A stretch of DNA of 64,000 bases from CADEED01 sp041395625. Its GTDB lineage: Bacteria > Pseudomonadota > Gammaproteobacteria > Steroidobacterales > Steroidobacteraceae. The stretch spans positions 186,001-250,000 of the forward strand of contig JAWLAE010000003.1 of NCBI GenBank assembly GCA_041395625.1. Reading direction: 5' to 3'. Under the pieces are notes generated by a model. The model made no database searches, had not been told where the DNA came from, and saw only the letters and a program-made list of their open reading frames with translations. How positions within the stretch are numbered: position 1 is the stretch's first letter; the number at the start of each line of letters is the position of its first letter. Both the position numbers and the translations under genes were made by a program. Positions 35,830 to 45,800 of the stretch are shown here, in pieces.

Positions 35830-36238
35830 AAACTTTTCTCTCCGCCGATTGAGCGCGGCGCGAACTGTCCGTAAGCTACGGGATCACGCCCGTAACCTAT
35901 TGATTTAATTGTCAATAGAGAGGCACCGGACCTTTGCGGGCCCCGGATGGCCACACTAGTCGCCCCATGCTCGACCGCGCGGTCAGCTGCGACGTCCAAT
36001 GCCCGGCTACACCTTTATATGTGCCCGATCATACCGGCTGCGTACGGTCGGTCAATTGGCAGGGCGCTGCGGCGTCTGCACTTCGGTACGGCACACCGCT
36101 CGGGAACTCTTTTGCATCGGTATTGAACTTATCCGGCGCACCGAACTCCGATATCTTGCAACGGGGATCACTCGGCAGAAGACCGCTCGACAAAACACTT
36201 GAGCGTTTCTGTCCAATACATAAATCCGAGGAAATAAC
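35830..36238. other. 409-bp intergenic region between gltB and the fasciclin gene
   Basis: No gene is seen. It must hold the divergent promoters of gltBD and the fasciclin gene. Nearest gltB are two inverted repeats: TACGGG-N6-CCCGTA (35878-35895) and CTATTGA-N8-TCAATAG (35897-35918). The second contains a TTGACA hexamer on the minus strand that could be a -35 box, although I see no good -10 at the right distance. A GAGGAA ribosome site precedes the fasciclin ATG. Confidence 0.6.
35897..35918. promoter_or_regulatory. Inverted repeat upstream of gltBD
   Basis: CTATTGA, eight bases, TCAATAG is a perfect 7-bp inverted repeat in an AT-rich island about 70 bp before the gltB start. Its size and position suit a dimeric regulator site. 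The regulator is unknown. Confidence 0.45.
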
Positions 36239-36775
36239 ATGAGAGCACTAGATCCCGTGCGCCTACCGTTCCGTGCCGCTGCACTTGCGTTCGTCGGCGT
36301 GTTTGCCGTCGCTTCCACGCTGGCGATGGCCGCAGGTGGTATGAAAGGCGACCAAGCGAAGCTCACTGACATCGTCGACACCGCTGTGGCTGCTGGGCAA
36401 TTCAAGACACTTGCTGCCGCTCTGACAGCTGCCGACCTGGTAGATACGTTGAAGGGCGCAGGCCCCTTCACGGTATTCGCCCCGACTGACGACGCGTTTG
36501 CCGCGCTGCCAGCCGGCACGGTCGAAAACCTGCTGAAGCCGGAAAACAAGAAGAAGCTGCAGCAGATCCTGACCTACCACGTGGTAGCAGGGAAGGTTAC
36601 TGCTGCTGAGGTCGTCAAGCTGAAGTCAGCCAAGACGGTCGAAGGCCAGTCCGTCGCGATAGCCGCGCAGGACGGTACGGTGAAGATCGATGGCGCGACC
36701 GTGGTAACCCCCAACGTCATGGCCAGCAATGGCATCATTCATGTCATCGACGCGGTGATCCTGCCGAAAGAGTGA
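36239..36775 (+). CDS. Secreted fasciclin-domain protein
   Basis: A 178-aa exported protein with a signal peptide (FRAAALAFVGVFAVASTLAM) and one FAS1 domain. FAS1 hallmarks are present: GPFTVFAPTDDAFAALPAGT, LTYHVVAGKV and NGIIHVIDAVILP. FAS1 proteins mediate adhesion or bind small ligands outside the cell; the exact role is unknown. ATG 36239 follows GAGGAA. The stop is directly adjacent to the stop of the convergent EamA gene with no spacer. Confidence 0.93.
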   Translation: MRALDPVRLPFRAAALAFVGVFAVASTLAMAAGGMKGDQAKLTDIVDTAVAAGQFKTLAAALTAADLVDTLKGAGPFTVFAPTDDAFAALPAGTVENLLKPENKKKLQQILTYHVVAGKVTAAEVVKLKSAKTVEGQSVAIAAQDGTVKIDGATVVTPNVMASNGIIHVIDAVILPKE

Positions 36776-37699
36776 TCAGTCAGGCGGCCGCCGGGGCATA
36801 CCCATTGGGTCTGTTCCCGGCGGCAGCTGCTTGCTGGCAAACCAGCGACTATGCACCAACATCGTCGCGATCACGATTAGCGCGCCCAGGTAGAAGCGGG
36901 ATTGCAACTGTTGCGCTTCATTGAGAAACACCGCGGCAATGACGACCGTGTAGATCGGCTCGAGATTGACGGCCAATTGAGCCGTGAAGGCCGACAGATG
37001 CCGCAGCGCCACTAACGACAATGCAAACGGCAAGAGCGTACAGACGATCGCCAGCGTCATCAGCAACAGGAAATCCTGCCGCCCCGGCACGAGCCCGGCC
37101 ACGCCGTTGGCAGCGAACAGCGGCAGTACCAACATCAGCACCAGCAAGCCGCCTGCCACTTCGAGACCGGTGACGGCCAGCACGTGCTGCGTCCCAAGGT
37201 AGCGCTTGTTGAGTGAATTGACCATGGCGATCAGCACGGCTGACAACACACCCAGCCAGAATCCCAGATGCATATCGCTCGGCATCCCGCCGACCACCAG
37301 CGCGACGCCAGGCACGACCAACGCAGCCAGCAGTAGGTTGCGGGGCTCGAACCGCGTACGCGTCAGCAGCGGTTCGACCATGGCAGTCACGGCGGGCGCG
37401 ATGGCCATGCAAGTGGCCGCCACCGAGGCATTGGCGAGCTTGATCGACTGGTAGAAAGTGAGCCAGTGCATGGCGAGGAGACCGCCGATCGCGGCAAAGA
37501 CCGCGATCAGACGCCACGGCATGCTGCGCAGCGCCCGCCAGACGCGCGGTACGCAGGCCAGACAGACCGCTACCAGCAGCATGCGCCACCAGACGATCTC
37601 GAATGCCGGCAGCGAGATCAGCCGACCGAAAATGGCGGTGAAGCCCCAGAGAAAGACACACAAGTGTATCTGCAGCAGGGCACGCTGGTGGTAAGACAT
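36776..37699 (-). CDS. EamA/DMT-family transporter
   Basis: A 307-aa inner-membrane protein with ten predicted helices in two EamA repeats (drug/metabolite transporter superfamily). Characteristic segments are FLWGFTAIFGRLISL at the N-terminus, ASVAATCMAIAPAVTAM at the end of repeat one and AVNLEPIYTVVIAAVFL in repeat two. Members export amino acids or metabolites; the substrate is unknown. The upstream gap to the degenerate GGDEF gene is about 60 bp. Confidence 0.92.
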   Translation of the reverse strand: MSYHQRALLQIHLCVFLWGFTAIFGRLISLPAFEIVWWRMLLVAVCLACVPRVWRALRSMPWRLIAVFAAIGGLLAMHWLTFYQSIKLANASVAATCMAIAPAVTAMVEPLLTRTRFEPRNLLLAALVVPGVALVVGGMPSDMHLGFWLGVLSAVLIAMVNSLNKRYLGTQHVLAVTGLEVAGGLLVLMLVLPLFAANGVAGLVPGRQDFLLLMTLAIVCTLLPFALSLVALRHLSAFTAQLAVNLEPIYTVVIAAVFLNEAQQLQSRFYLGALIVIATMLVHSRWFASKQLPPGTDPMGMPRRPPD

Positions 37700-37760
37700 C
37701 GCGCCGCATGATAACGCTACTCACGACGGCCCGCTGGTCTGCGACCAGCCGCAAACGGTG

Positions 37761-38273
37761 CTAACGAGTAGCCGGTCGGTACATGGCGATGTGGTTACGA
37801 CCGTTGCCCTTTGCCTCGGCGAGCGCCACGTTGGCCGCATCGATCATCGGCTGCGGACCGATCCGGTCCCAGGCTGTGACGAAGCCGATGCTCACGGTCA
37901 GCTCGAACTCCGGCGGTACGTTGAGCTGCACGGCGGCGCGACAGTTCTCGACCAGGTCCGCCGCAACGCTGGCCTCGGTATTCGGCATGAGCCAGGCAAA
38001 CCGGTCTTCGCACAGGCGGCCGACACAGTCACTCGGCCGGGACATACCAGCGATCAAGCGCGCGATCCGCACGAGTTCGCAGTCGCCAGTGTGACGATCG
38101 TAACGCTGATTGAATGCCGCGAAGTGATCCACATTGATGAGCGCGAGTGACAGCGGTGCTGACATCGGATCAGCAGCGCGACACGCCTGCTCGATCACGC
38201 GCTGCAAGTGAATCGGACCTGCGACACCCGTCAGCGCATCGACTGACGCATCATTGACCACTAACATGCCCAT
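37761..38273 (-). CDS. Degenerate GGDEF domain protein
   Basis: A 170-aa protein that is a single GGDEF-type domain. The fold is recognisable (LALINVDHFAAFNQRYDRHTGD, RLIAGMSRPSDCVGRL, LTVSIGFVTAW, MIDAANVALAEAKGNGRNHI), but the signature GGDEF is replaced by CEDRF in GRLCEDRFAWLMPN. Loss of the glycines and metal-binding acid should abolish diguanylate cyclase activity, so a role as c-di-GMP or GTP receptor is possible. ATG 38273 and ATG 38267 are both possible starts. There are no sensor or membrane segments. Confidence 0.85.
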   Translation of the reverse strand: MGMLVVNDASVDALTGVAGPIHLQRVIEQACRAADPMSAPLSLALINVDHFAAFNQRYDRHTGDCELVRIARLIAGMSRPSDCVGRLCEDRFAWLMPNTEASVAADLVENCRAAVQLNVPPEFELTVSIGFVTAWDRIGPQPMIDAANVALAEAKGNGRNHIAMYRPATR

Positions 38274-38449
38274 ACGAACTACAGACAACCCCCGCGATCC
38301 TGATACAGCGCAGCTGACTCCGATCACGCAGTCAGTCTGCGCAGGCAAAGCTTAACGGATCCTTAACGAAAAGGCCGCAAGCGCGTGTGCTGCGCTGCAC
38401 ACCCACTCACGGCCCTCGGTTGTTAATCGTGCTTGACGATTGTTTGCAA

Positions 38450-39586
38450 TCAATTGAGTATTCGCAGCACCACGCGGCGGTTGATCGCCCGTCCCTCGTC
38501 CGTGTTGTTGTCGGCGATCGGCTCGCTCTCGCCATAACCTTTGGCGGACAGTTCATTGCGCACGCCCGCGTCGCGCAGATAGGCGAGCACGCTGTTTGCG
38601 CGACGCTGTGACAGACCGAGGTTGTAACTGTCGGACGAGCGACTGTCGGTATGACCCGCCACTTCGATCTTGAGCTCCGGATATCGCTTCAGGGTATCGG
38701 CGGCAGCATTCAGGATGCCGAATGATTCCGGCAGCAGCTTGTCCGAGTCGCTGGCGAAGTTCACCCCGTCCAGGCGGATTTCTTTGCCGAGCGAGCAACC
38801 CTTGGCATCCACCCGGTCGCCGAGCGGTGTGGTCGGACACTGGTCCATGCTGTTCTTGACCCCATCCTTGTCGTCGTCGCCGTCGAGCGGACAGCCCATT
38901 GCGTTGACCTTGGAACCGACCGGGCTGGCCGGGCACTGATCGGCATCGTCGGGCACACCGTCCTGGTCGTTGTCTGGCTGCGGGCAGTTGGCCGCATAAC
39001 GTTCCGCATCGGCAGCCATGCGCTCGGCTTCGTCGATATTGAAACGCGCGTGCCGCCAGCCTGTCTCACCATAGTCGTGGCCGGCCTCATTGAGCTTCAC
39101 TTCCAGACACGCGGTCTCGAGCGTTGCGCAGCGAAAACCGGGGGATGTCTTGAGACTCTCGATCTTCGCCCATAGATCCTCGCGGATCCTGGTGACGGTC
39201 GCTATCTGCCTGGGAGCCGCGATCGCCGGGCGCGAACCAGTCTCCATGACATCGAGAATGCCGTCGGCTTCGGTGAGCGCTGCTTCGATCACCTTGCTGC
39301 GATCGTTCTCGTGGTACTCCTCCAGCGCGAACGACACCCAGCACTGCGCTTTCGCGAGGTGATAGTCGCGCACCGGCACGCCGCTGTCGTTCAGCGCCTT
39401 GATGCGCGTCTGCAAGCCCTCGATCGTATCGAGGTCTCGGCGGATGACGCTGTCGGCTATCCGGCCGTCCTGCTCACCGGTCAGTATTTGTTGCGCATCG
39501 CCGGTATCAGACTGCCGCGTGGTCGTGCTGCAGGCACTCAAAGTGAGCGCCACCAGTCCCAGAGTTGCTAGTCGAAATATCATCAT
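38450..39586 (-). CDS. OmpA-family lipoprotein with thrombospondin type 3 repeats
   Basis: A 378-aa lipoprotein with lipobox LSAC after a short signal peptide. A helical region is followed by calcium-type TSP3 repeats (DNDQDGVPDDADQCP, DDDKDGVKNSMDQCP), then a C-terminal OmpA domain with AGHTDSRSSDSYNLGLSQRR, which binds peptidoglycan. The start is ATG 39586 (or 39583). It is last of three genes on the minus strand, 4 bp after the outer-membrane protein gene, and probably anchors that complex to the cell wall. Confidence 0.92.
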   Translation of the reverse strand: MMIFRLATLGLVALTLSACSTTTRQSDTGDAQQILTGEQDGRIADSVIRRDLDTIEGLQTRIKALNDSGVPVRDYHLAKAQCWVSFALEEYHENDRSKVIEAALTEADGILDVMETGSRPAIAAPRQIATVTRIREDLWAKIESLKTSPGFRCATLETACLEVKLNEAGHDYGETGWRHARFNIDEAERMAADAERYAANCPQPDNDQDGVPDDADQCPASPVGSKVNAMGCPLDGDDDKDGVKNSMDQCPTTPLGDRVDAKGCSLGKEIRLDGVNFASDSDKLLPESFGILNAAADTLKRYPELKIEVAGHTDSRSSDSYNLGLSQRRANSVLAYLRDAGVRNELSAKGYGESEPIADNNTDEGRAINRRVVLRILN

Positions 39587-39590
39587 GATC

Positions 39591-42500
39591 CTATCTCTCA
39601 AGAGAGTTGTTCCAGGAGCGGTCGTTGCCGCTGAACAGCTTTTCATCGAATTTGAAACGCAGACGAAGGTAGGCGCCGCGACGCGTGTAGTCGCTGTCAA
39701 CAAGGTCGTCGTCACTGAAGCCCGCGTAGTTGTAGCCGACTGACAACCAGAGGTTGTCGATGAACGAGTAGCCGGTTTCGAACCCGAGGCCGAGCTGCCG
39801 CGCGCCCTCACCGTCGAAGACGCTGCCGACGAGGCCCACATCCCAGCGCTCGGTCAGGTCGTACATGACGCGACCGGAGGCGAGGTAGGCCTTGAACCTG
39901 TCGTCGACGGCACCGAAGCTCTCGTCGACCCATTTGCCGGCCAACTGGCCCGACAGTGTGAGCGTGCGACGCGGCTTAAAGTTGGTGTGCAGCGACACCA
40001 CGTGTGCCTTGCGATCGAACGGATCGAGCAGTGCGGTGTCCTTCTCCAGCTTCAACTCATAGCGCATGAGCGAGTTCCAGCGGTTGTTGTCAGTGCTGCG
40101 GAAGGCCGCGCCGACAACGGCGCGGTTGATCATGCGTTCGCCGAGTGCGCTGTCCTCGTTGTCCGTCGAGCTGTAGATGTTGCGGGCGAGCAAGCTCCAG
40201 TCCCGTGACAGCTTGCGCGTGAACGCCAGCGTCGAGAGATACGTGTTGGAGGCCTCATCGTCCCGGAACTCGAAGCGCGCACTCGCCTTGTAGAGCTCGC
40301 GTGCCGTGAATTCCACCCCGACTCCCGCCGCAGTGGCATCGCCCTGCTGACCGGCCACCGCCTGCACGCGTTCGAGACTGTTGCTGAAGGCCAAGCCTTC
40401 GCGTACCGGCCAGAGATTGCGCAGACCGACGGCGGCCTCGCCCTCACGACCGGGCAACGCGTCGCGCATGCGGTACTCCGAGAACACTGCGCCGTCTTCC
40501 ATGTAGGCGGAATCGACACCGAAGACCGTCGCGCGGCGGGCTTCGCCGTCGTTCAGTCCATACAAACTCGAGAGGCTCTTGGCATATTCGTGGCGCACGT
40601 AAAGGCGCGCCTTGTCGAGCACCTGGTATTCGCCACCGACGCCATACGCGTAGGCGTCGCTGTCGTCGATCCCCTGCTCGCCTTCGGCGTAGACCAGGGA
40701 CTTCTCCTTGATCCTGGCAGAGAGCTTGATTCGACCCGTGGTGTTCTGGCCGGACGCCAGACCCCCGTTGCGGTACGCGCCCACCGGTAGTGAGCCCGGG
40801 TTCTGGAAGTTGTAGACGCTCGAGAACGTAGTGCTATTCTGCACCGGCGCGCCGGCGGCCACTTCGTCATCGAAGTAACGCAGGCCACCCTCGAGATGGA
40901 AGATATCGTTGAACCAGTGACCCAGCGAGATCTGCCCGCCCAGTCGTTCAGCACCGATCGTGGCGTCCTGTGTCTGGATCGCCTCCAGCATCAGATCGGT
41001 TGCCTCACTGAAGCGATACGTGGCCTTAGCGCTCGCTTCACGCCGGCCCTGATTGAGGACTGCCAGCGGATTGTCGAAGTCATCGGTCGTGCGACCGTAA
41101 AACAGCCGCGCGTCGAACTTTTCGCCCTGGTGCCGCAGTTCCGTGCGGAAGCCGTGGCCCGTGGACTCCAGCTGCACTAACGAGTTGTCCCGATCGCTTT
41201 GCGCAGCCTCCACCAGCCAAGTGGTGCTGTCGCCCAGCTTCCAGGTGGCGTTGGCACTACCGAGGGCATAGGGTGTGTTCGGGTCGTCGTCCAGCGCGTA
41301 GCTGACTCCCAGCTCGAGCCGATCCGCGATCGTCCATTGCGCGTTCACGCCACCGACCCAGAAACTAGGTCCGCCCTGCTCCACTTCGTAGGTGACGCGG
41401 ATTGATACCGGATTCAGCCGCTCATCGAGCGAGGGAATCGGCTTGCGGAACAACAACCGGCCGCTGAACGGCTCGAACTCGTAGTCTGTGAAGCGTGCGA
41501 GGGCGCTGATGGAAAGGATAACGGACGGTTGGTTGCGATCGCGAACGATCAGCTCAACCTTCTCGCTGTTGGTGATGCCGTTGCTGCTCGAAACCGCATA
41601 CGGACCCGAGATGCCACGGCCGGGCTGTTCGTCGATCACCTGTCGTACGGAGTCCTTGGCGCCCCAGGCGTTGCTAACGAAGTTGCCGCTTTCGTAGTGA
41701 TGCTTGCCGCCGGTGACACTGCGGCTGTAGAGGCCGAGACTGCGCGCGTCGGTGACTCCTTCCTCGCTGTTGAAATCCCCAAATAGCAGGAACGACTTGT
41801 CCTGATCGACGCGCAGATAGCCGCGGCGCGATGACTGCGCATCGAAGCCCCGGATGCTCGCATCGCCATAGATCGGATAGAACTGGTCCGGCTGAATGTC
41901 CCGGAACAATCGGATCCGGTCCTTGTCGGTATCCATTGCGGCCGTGACGAGATACTCGTCCCGCCAGGTGTTCTTGAAGAAGAACGCGGCCCGGCCACCG
42001 ACGCGCGTCGTGTTGCGGCCGCTGACGTCCTCCGACAGATTCGACAGTTCCTCTTCCAGACCATCGCGTTCGATCGTCGGCGTGTTGGCATCACTCGAGG
42101 TACTGCTGAACGAGACAATACCCTCCACGATGCCGACGGCCAACGCCGGTCGCAGATCCGGTACGAACGAGATCCTGCCATCGACCGATACCCCACCTGA
42201 CGAGGCGCGGATCACGGCATCACCCGGCTCATACGGCGCTATCAATGTGATTTCGGCCGTGCCGTTCTCGACCAGGATCTGCGTGCCTGGCTCGCGTCGG
42301 TCGCGATCTGCCAGGAACTTCGGTGCTTCCTTGACGAAGTAAGTGCCCTGCGTGAGGACTCGGCCGCGGCTCGCTTCGAAGGTGACCTTGGTCGCCCGCG
42401 TGAGCGGCTGTCCGTCGGCATCGAACAACTCGATCTGCACCCGCACTTCGGACTGACCGTCTGCCGGAATGCCATCCCGGTAGATCGATACCTTCATGGC

Positions 42501-42830
42501 TTGCTCGTTAGTCAGCGACTGAGCGCGGGTCTCGGCTGACAGCAGGCGCGCGGTTGGCCCGGGCGGCAGCGAGCAGGTAGCCGAGCTCAGCCGTGGCTGC
42601 TCGATGCCATCGTAGCGGCCCGGCTGGTCGGTACAGGCGGGCATCACCTCACCTTCGCCGGCCGGACGGATCGGGTCCTGCGCGTAGACAGTAGGCGCTA
42701 CGCTCCCTGCTGCCAGCGTGAAGTAGGCCAACACTGACCAGACGGCGGTCCGCACCCGTCGCGACTGCGGTGAGTCCTTGTCGGTCAACATGAAGTGGAT
42801 TCCATTCTTCGCACGCGTGAGCTTGCTCAT
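39591..42830 (-). CDS. Large outer-membrane beta-barrel protein with Ig-like domain
   Basis: A 1079-aa exported protein. The N-terminal hydrophobic stretch (VWSVLAYFTLAAGSVAPTVYA) is an extended signal peptide. An Ig-like domain of the invasin/Big type (KVSIYRDGIPADGQSEVRVQI) covers about 110-215. The rest is rich in alternating beta-strands ending in GAYLRLRFKFDEKLF, like a barrel. ATG 42830 follows GGAGGG and overlaps the stop of the 2640-aa gene by one base. I do not recognise a named family; a pore, anchor or secretion partner for the giant protein is inferred from the operon. Confidence 0.75.
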   Translation of the reverse strand: MSKLTRAKNGIHFMLTDKDSPQSRRVRTAVWSVLAYFTLAAGSVAPTVYAQDPIRPAGEGEVMPACTDQPGRYDGIEQPRLSSATCSLPPGPTARLLSAETRAQSLTNEQAMKVSIYRDGIPADGQSEVRVQIELFDADGQPLTRATKVTFEASRGRVLTQGTYFVKEAPKFLADRDRREPGTQILVENGTAEITLIAPYEPGDAVIRASSGGVSVDGRISFVPDLRPALAVGIVEGIVSFSSTSSDANTPTIERDGLEEELSNLSEDVSGRNTTRVGGRAAFFFKNTWRDEYLVTAAMDTDKDRIRLFRDIQPDQFYPIYGDASIRGFDAQSSRRGYLRVDQDKSFLLFGDFNSEEGVTDARSLGLYSRSVTGGKHHYESGNFVSNAWGAKDSVRQVIDEQPGRGISGPYAVSSSNGITNSEKVELIVRDRNQPSVILSISALARFTDYEFEPFSGRLLFRKPIPSLDERLNPVSIRVTYEVEQGGPSFWVGGVNAQWTIADRLELGVSYALDDDPNTPYALGSANATWKLGDSTTWLVEAAQSDRDNSLVQLESTGHGFRTELRHQGEKFDARLFYGRTTDDFDNPLAVLNQGRREASAKATYRFSEATDLMLEAIQTQDATIGAERLGGQISLGHWFNDIFHLEGGLRYFDDEVAAGAPVQNSTTFSSVYNFQNPGSLPVGAYRNGGLASGQNTTGRIKLSARIKEKSLVYAEGEQGIDDSDAYAYGVGGEYQVLDKARLYVRHEYAKSLSSLYGLNDGEARRATVFGVDSAYMEDGAVFSEYRMRDALPGREGEAAVGLRNLWPVREGLAFSNSLERVQAVAGQQGDATAAGVGVEFTARELYKASARFEFRDDEASNTYLSTLAFTRKLSRDWSLLARNIYSSTDNEDSALGERMINRAVVGAAFRSTDNNRWNSLMRYELKLEKDTALLDPFDRKAHVVSLHTNFKPRRTLTLSGQLAGKWVDESFGAVDDRFKAYLASGRVMYDLTERWDVGLVGSVFDGEGARQLGLGFETGYSFIDNLWLSVGYNYAGFSDDDLVDSDYTRRGAYLRLRFKFDEKLFSGNDRSWNNSLER

Positions 42831-45800
42831 TAGCGTGACCCTCCGCGCTTGCGGCTCGTCTTGGGCGCTGGTCTGCAACTCTGGTCACTCTCGCGATAGA
42901 CGCGATCGGCGGACTGACGTGTCAGCTCGCAGCGCGTCTCCTTGCGCGAGTCGAGTGTCAGCGCCGGCACCTCATCGCCCTTCTCCACTTCCGGTGCCGC
43001 AACCTCGCCCAACGTGGCGCGACGGCCAAACACCTGACCGAGCACGTCGCTCGAGCAGTTGCGGACGTGGAAATCGGCACGATGCAGTTCGCCATTGCGC
43101 AGATCGACGAAGCGCGAGTCAGGATCGCCGGCGTTGCGCGTATCGACCGTGTCGAGCAACGCACCTTTCGGCAACGTCGAGCGATCGACCTTCAACACGT
43201 GGGTGATCGGCTTGAGACCGCAGTACGAGTACTTGCCCTCGGAGTCCGAGATCAGGTACGTGCCGTCTTCGAAGTACAGACGCACACCAGGTACGCCCAC
43301 CTCTTCGTGGTCCTGCACGTCGTTCTCGTTGCAGTCGGTGTAGATCTTGCCGATGACACAGGCTTCGGTCGTGAACACACCGCCCAGCACCTTGACCTTG
43401 GCGCGGCCTTCGTTCGAGCTCACGGCGTCCGAGACGGCGCGCGCGCGATTGATGCCGTCGCCTTGCTGCGCACCGACGCCGACGCGTACCCGGTAGGTGA
43501 GCGTCATGGACTGATTGGATGGCAGCGGCGACATGATCGGGAACGTGAGGATCGGACCTGGTGCACCCTCGGGATCAGCGAAGCTCGTCGCTCCTGCACT
43601 GCCCGGCAGCAGGATGCGCGCTGTGCCCTCGATATAGCGGAAGCCGAGCGGCAGACGGTCGGTGATCGTCAGATCCGGCAGACCACCGCCTTGCACGTTG
43701 CGCACGACTATGGTGTAGCGCACCGAATCACCGAGCTCCACTTCGTCGTCGTCGACTGTCTTCTGCAACGAGATGATCGACGGAATCTCGGGATCGAGCG
43801 GGATATGGTTGTGCACGAAGCCCTGCGTCGCCGAGCCGACCACCAACTGCGTGTAGTAAGTCGTGCTCGCACCCACCGGCGGCGGCGTGGCCTGCGGCTG
43901 GATGGCGACCACGCCCGTACCGGCCGGCGCCGTGATGCTGCCCGAACTCGAAATCAGCGCCGACGGCGCGACATAGCGCGCCGGCGGGGTCGTCACGAGC
44001 TCGAAGCTGCACGAGGCCGGCGCATTGGTACCGAGCAGGAACTGGTAGTAACCATTCGCGCCGGTGGTCATGCTGATCGCCGAGCCACTGACGGTGTAAC
44101 CACCCGCACCGGCATTCACGATCATCGTGGCCGGGTTGTAGTTCGGACACGCGCCCACCGGCTGCAAGGTCACGGTTGCACCAGGCACCACCTCGCGCGT
44201 CACCGCGTCATAGACGACGCCTGACGGATCGACCGGCAGGCTCTGCTGCGGAATATTGCCGCCAGGTGGCAACACGACTTCGAGTGCGCCGCGCGGATTG
44301 GCGGGCGCCGGCCGCGAGCCAGCCTGCGGCGTGCCCGTGTTGCCATTCACCGGCGTGCCGTAGGCGACGCCACTGGTGGGATCACGGAACAGCACGTTGT
44401 AAGTGGCCGGAATCACCGTCAGGAAGGCGTAGTTGCCCGCCGCGTCCGTCTGCGTCGTGCGCACCGGCGCTGTGCCGGCGGGCGCAGCCGGATCGACCAG
44501 CTCCACGATCCAGCCTGGCAGCGGTGCATCCCCGGCATCGCGCTGGCGACCCGTCTGACCGATATCGAACCAGACGGAGCCCGAGATCTGGCCACCGACC
44601 TGCAGCGGCACCGACAGCGTCGACTCGTTGTTGTCCTGCAGACCGTTCGGTTCACCGCCGCCGTCCACGCGGACGCGGTTGACGAGCGGTGAATTGGCAG
44701 CAGCACCGGCCGCAACATCCACGGTCAGAGTAATCGGCGCGGCCGTACCGCCATTCGATGCCAGCACGACCGAACTCGTGCAGGTCGCGGTCTGACCACC
44801 AACCACCGTGGTCGAGCAGTCCCAGCCTGCGCCGGTCGGAATCTCGGCCACCGTCATGCCCGCAGGCAGCGTGTCGACGACGGTGTAGACACCGGTCGTG
44901 TCGAGCGCCAGCGCCACGTTGCTGACCACGATCGAGAACGTGCCGCGGTTGGCTTCGGTGAAGATGGTGGGCGTCGCGGTCTTGACGACCGTGACATCCG
45001 GACCAAGGTAACGGAAACCAACCGGTGTTGCCGTGCCCGTGCCACCGAGCGGTACGTTCACCGTCTGCGGGTCGTTAGCAGTGGTCAGTTCCGTGCCGGA
45101 CGGATCAGTCACGTTCGCTTGCGTCGGGCCACCCGGAACCGCGATGCGATAATTGCCAGCACCATCAGTGGTGACCGTCAGCGTGCGCCCATCCGAAGCC
45201 TGCACTGTAACGACTGTATTGATCAGGTCCAGCTCGCCCGGATCCTGGACACCATTGTTGTCCGGGTCGAAGAACGCGTGGCCGGCCAGATAGGACGGTG
45301 TCTCGCCGAAGTTGAAGTCCACACCCGTGCCGCCCGCCGGCACGACGATGTTGCTGATGAGATTGGTGCCCGCTGCACCTGCGGTACCAACCGGTGCGCC
45401 GCCAAAGTTGCCCGGCGAATCGATGCCGTCGGCGTAGCTCGCCGGTTGCGCCTGCGTCACGGTATAGGTGCCGGCCGGCAGGTCCGGGAAGACATAGGCG
45501 CCGTTGGCATCGGTGACCACGACACAGTTGGCGATGATGGTGCACACATCGGCGCCACCCAAGGTGGTGCCGGACAGCGTCATCGTGACATTGGGCAGAC
45601 GGTCTTCGCCCGCGTCGGCGACGCCGTCGTTGTCGAGATCGACGTACGAGACACCTGCCAGGCTCGCGGGCCGCTCGCCGAAGTTGTAGTTCATCGCCGC
45701 GGCGCCGGTCGGCAGCACGATACCGCTGATCACGTCGTTAGCCGCCGCGGAGCCGGTCGGCGTGCCATTGATCTGGCCCACCGATTCGGCGCCGTCGCCA

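Noticed and set aside
43067..44224. 385-codon plus-strand open frame over the giant gene
   Set aside because: Antisense shadow, no recognisable domain and no ribosome site.
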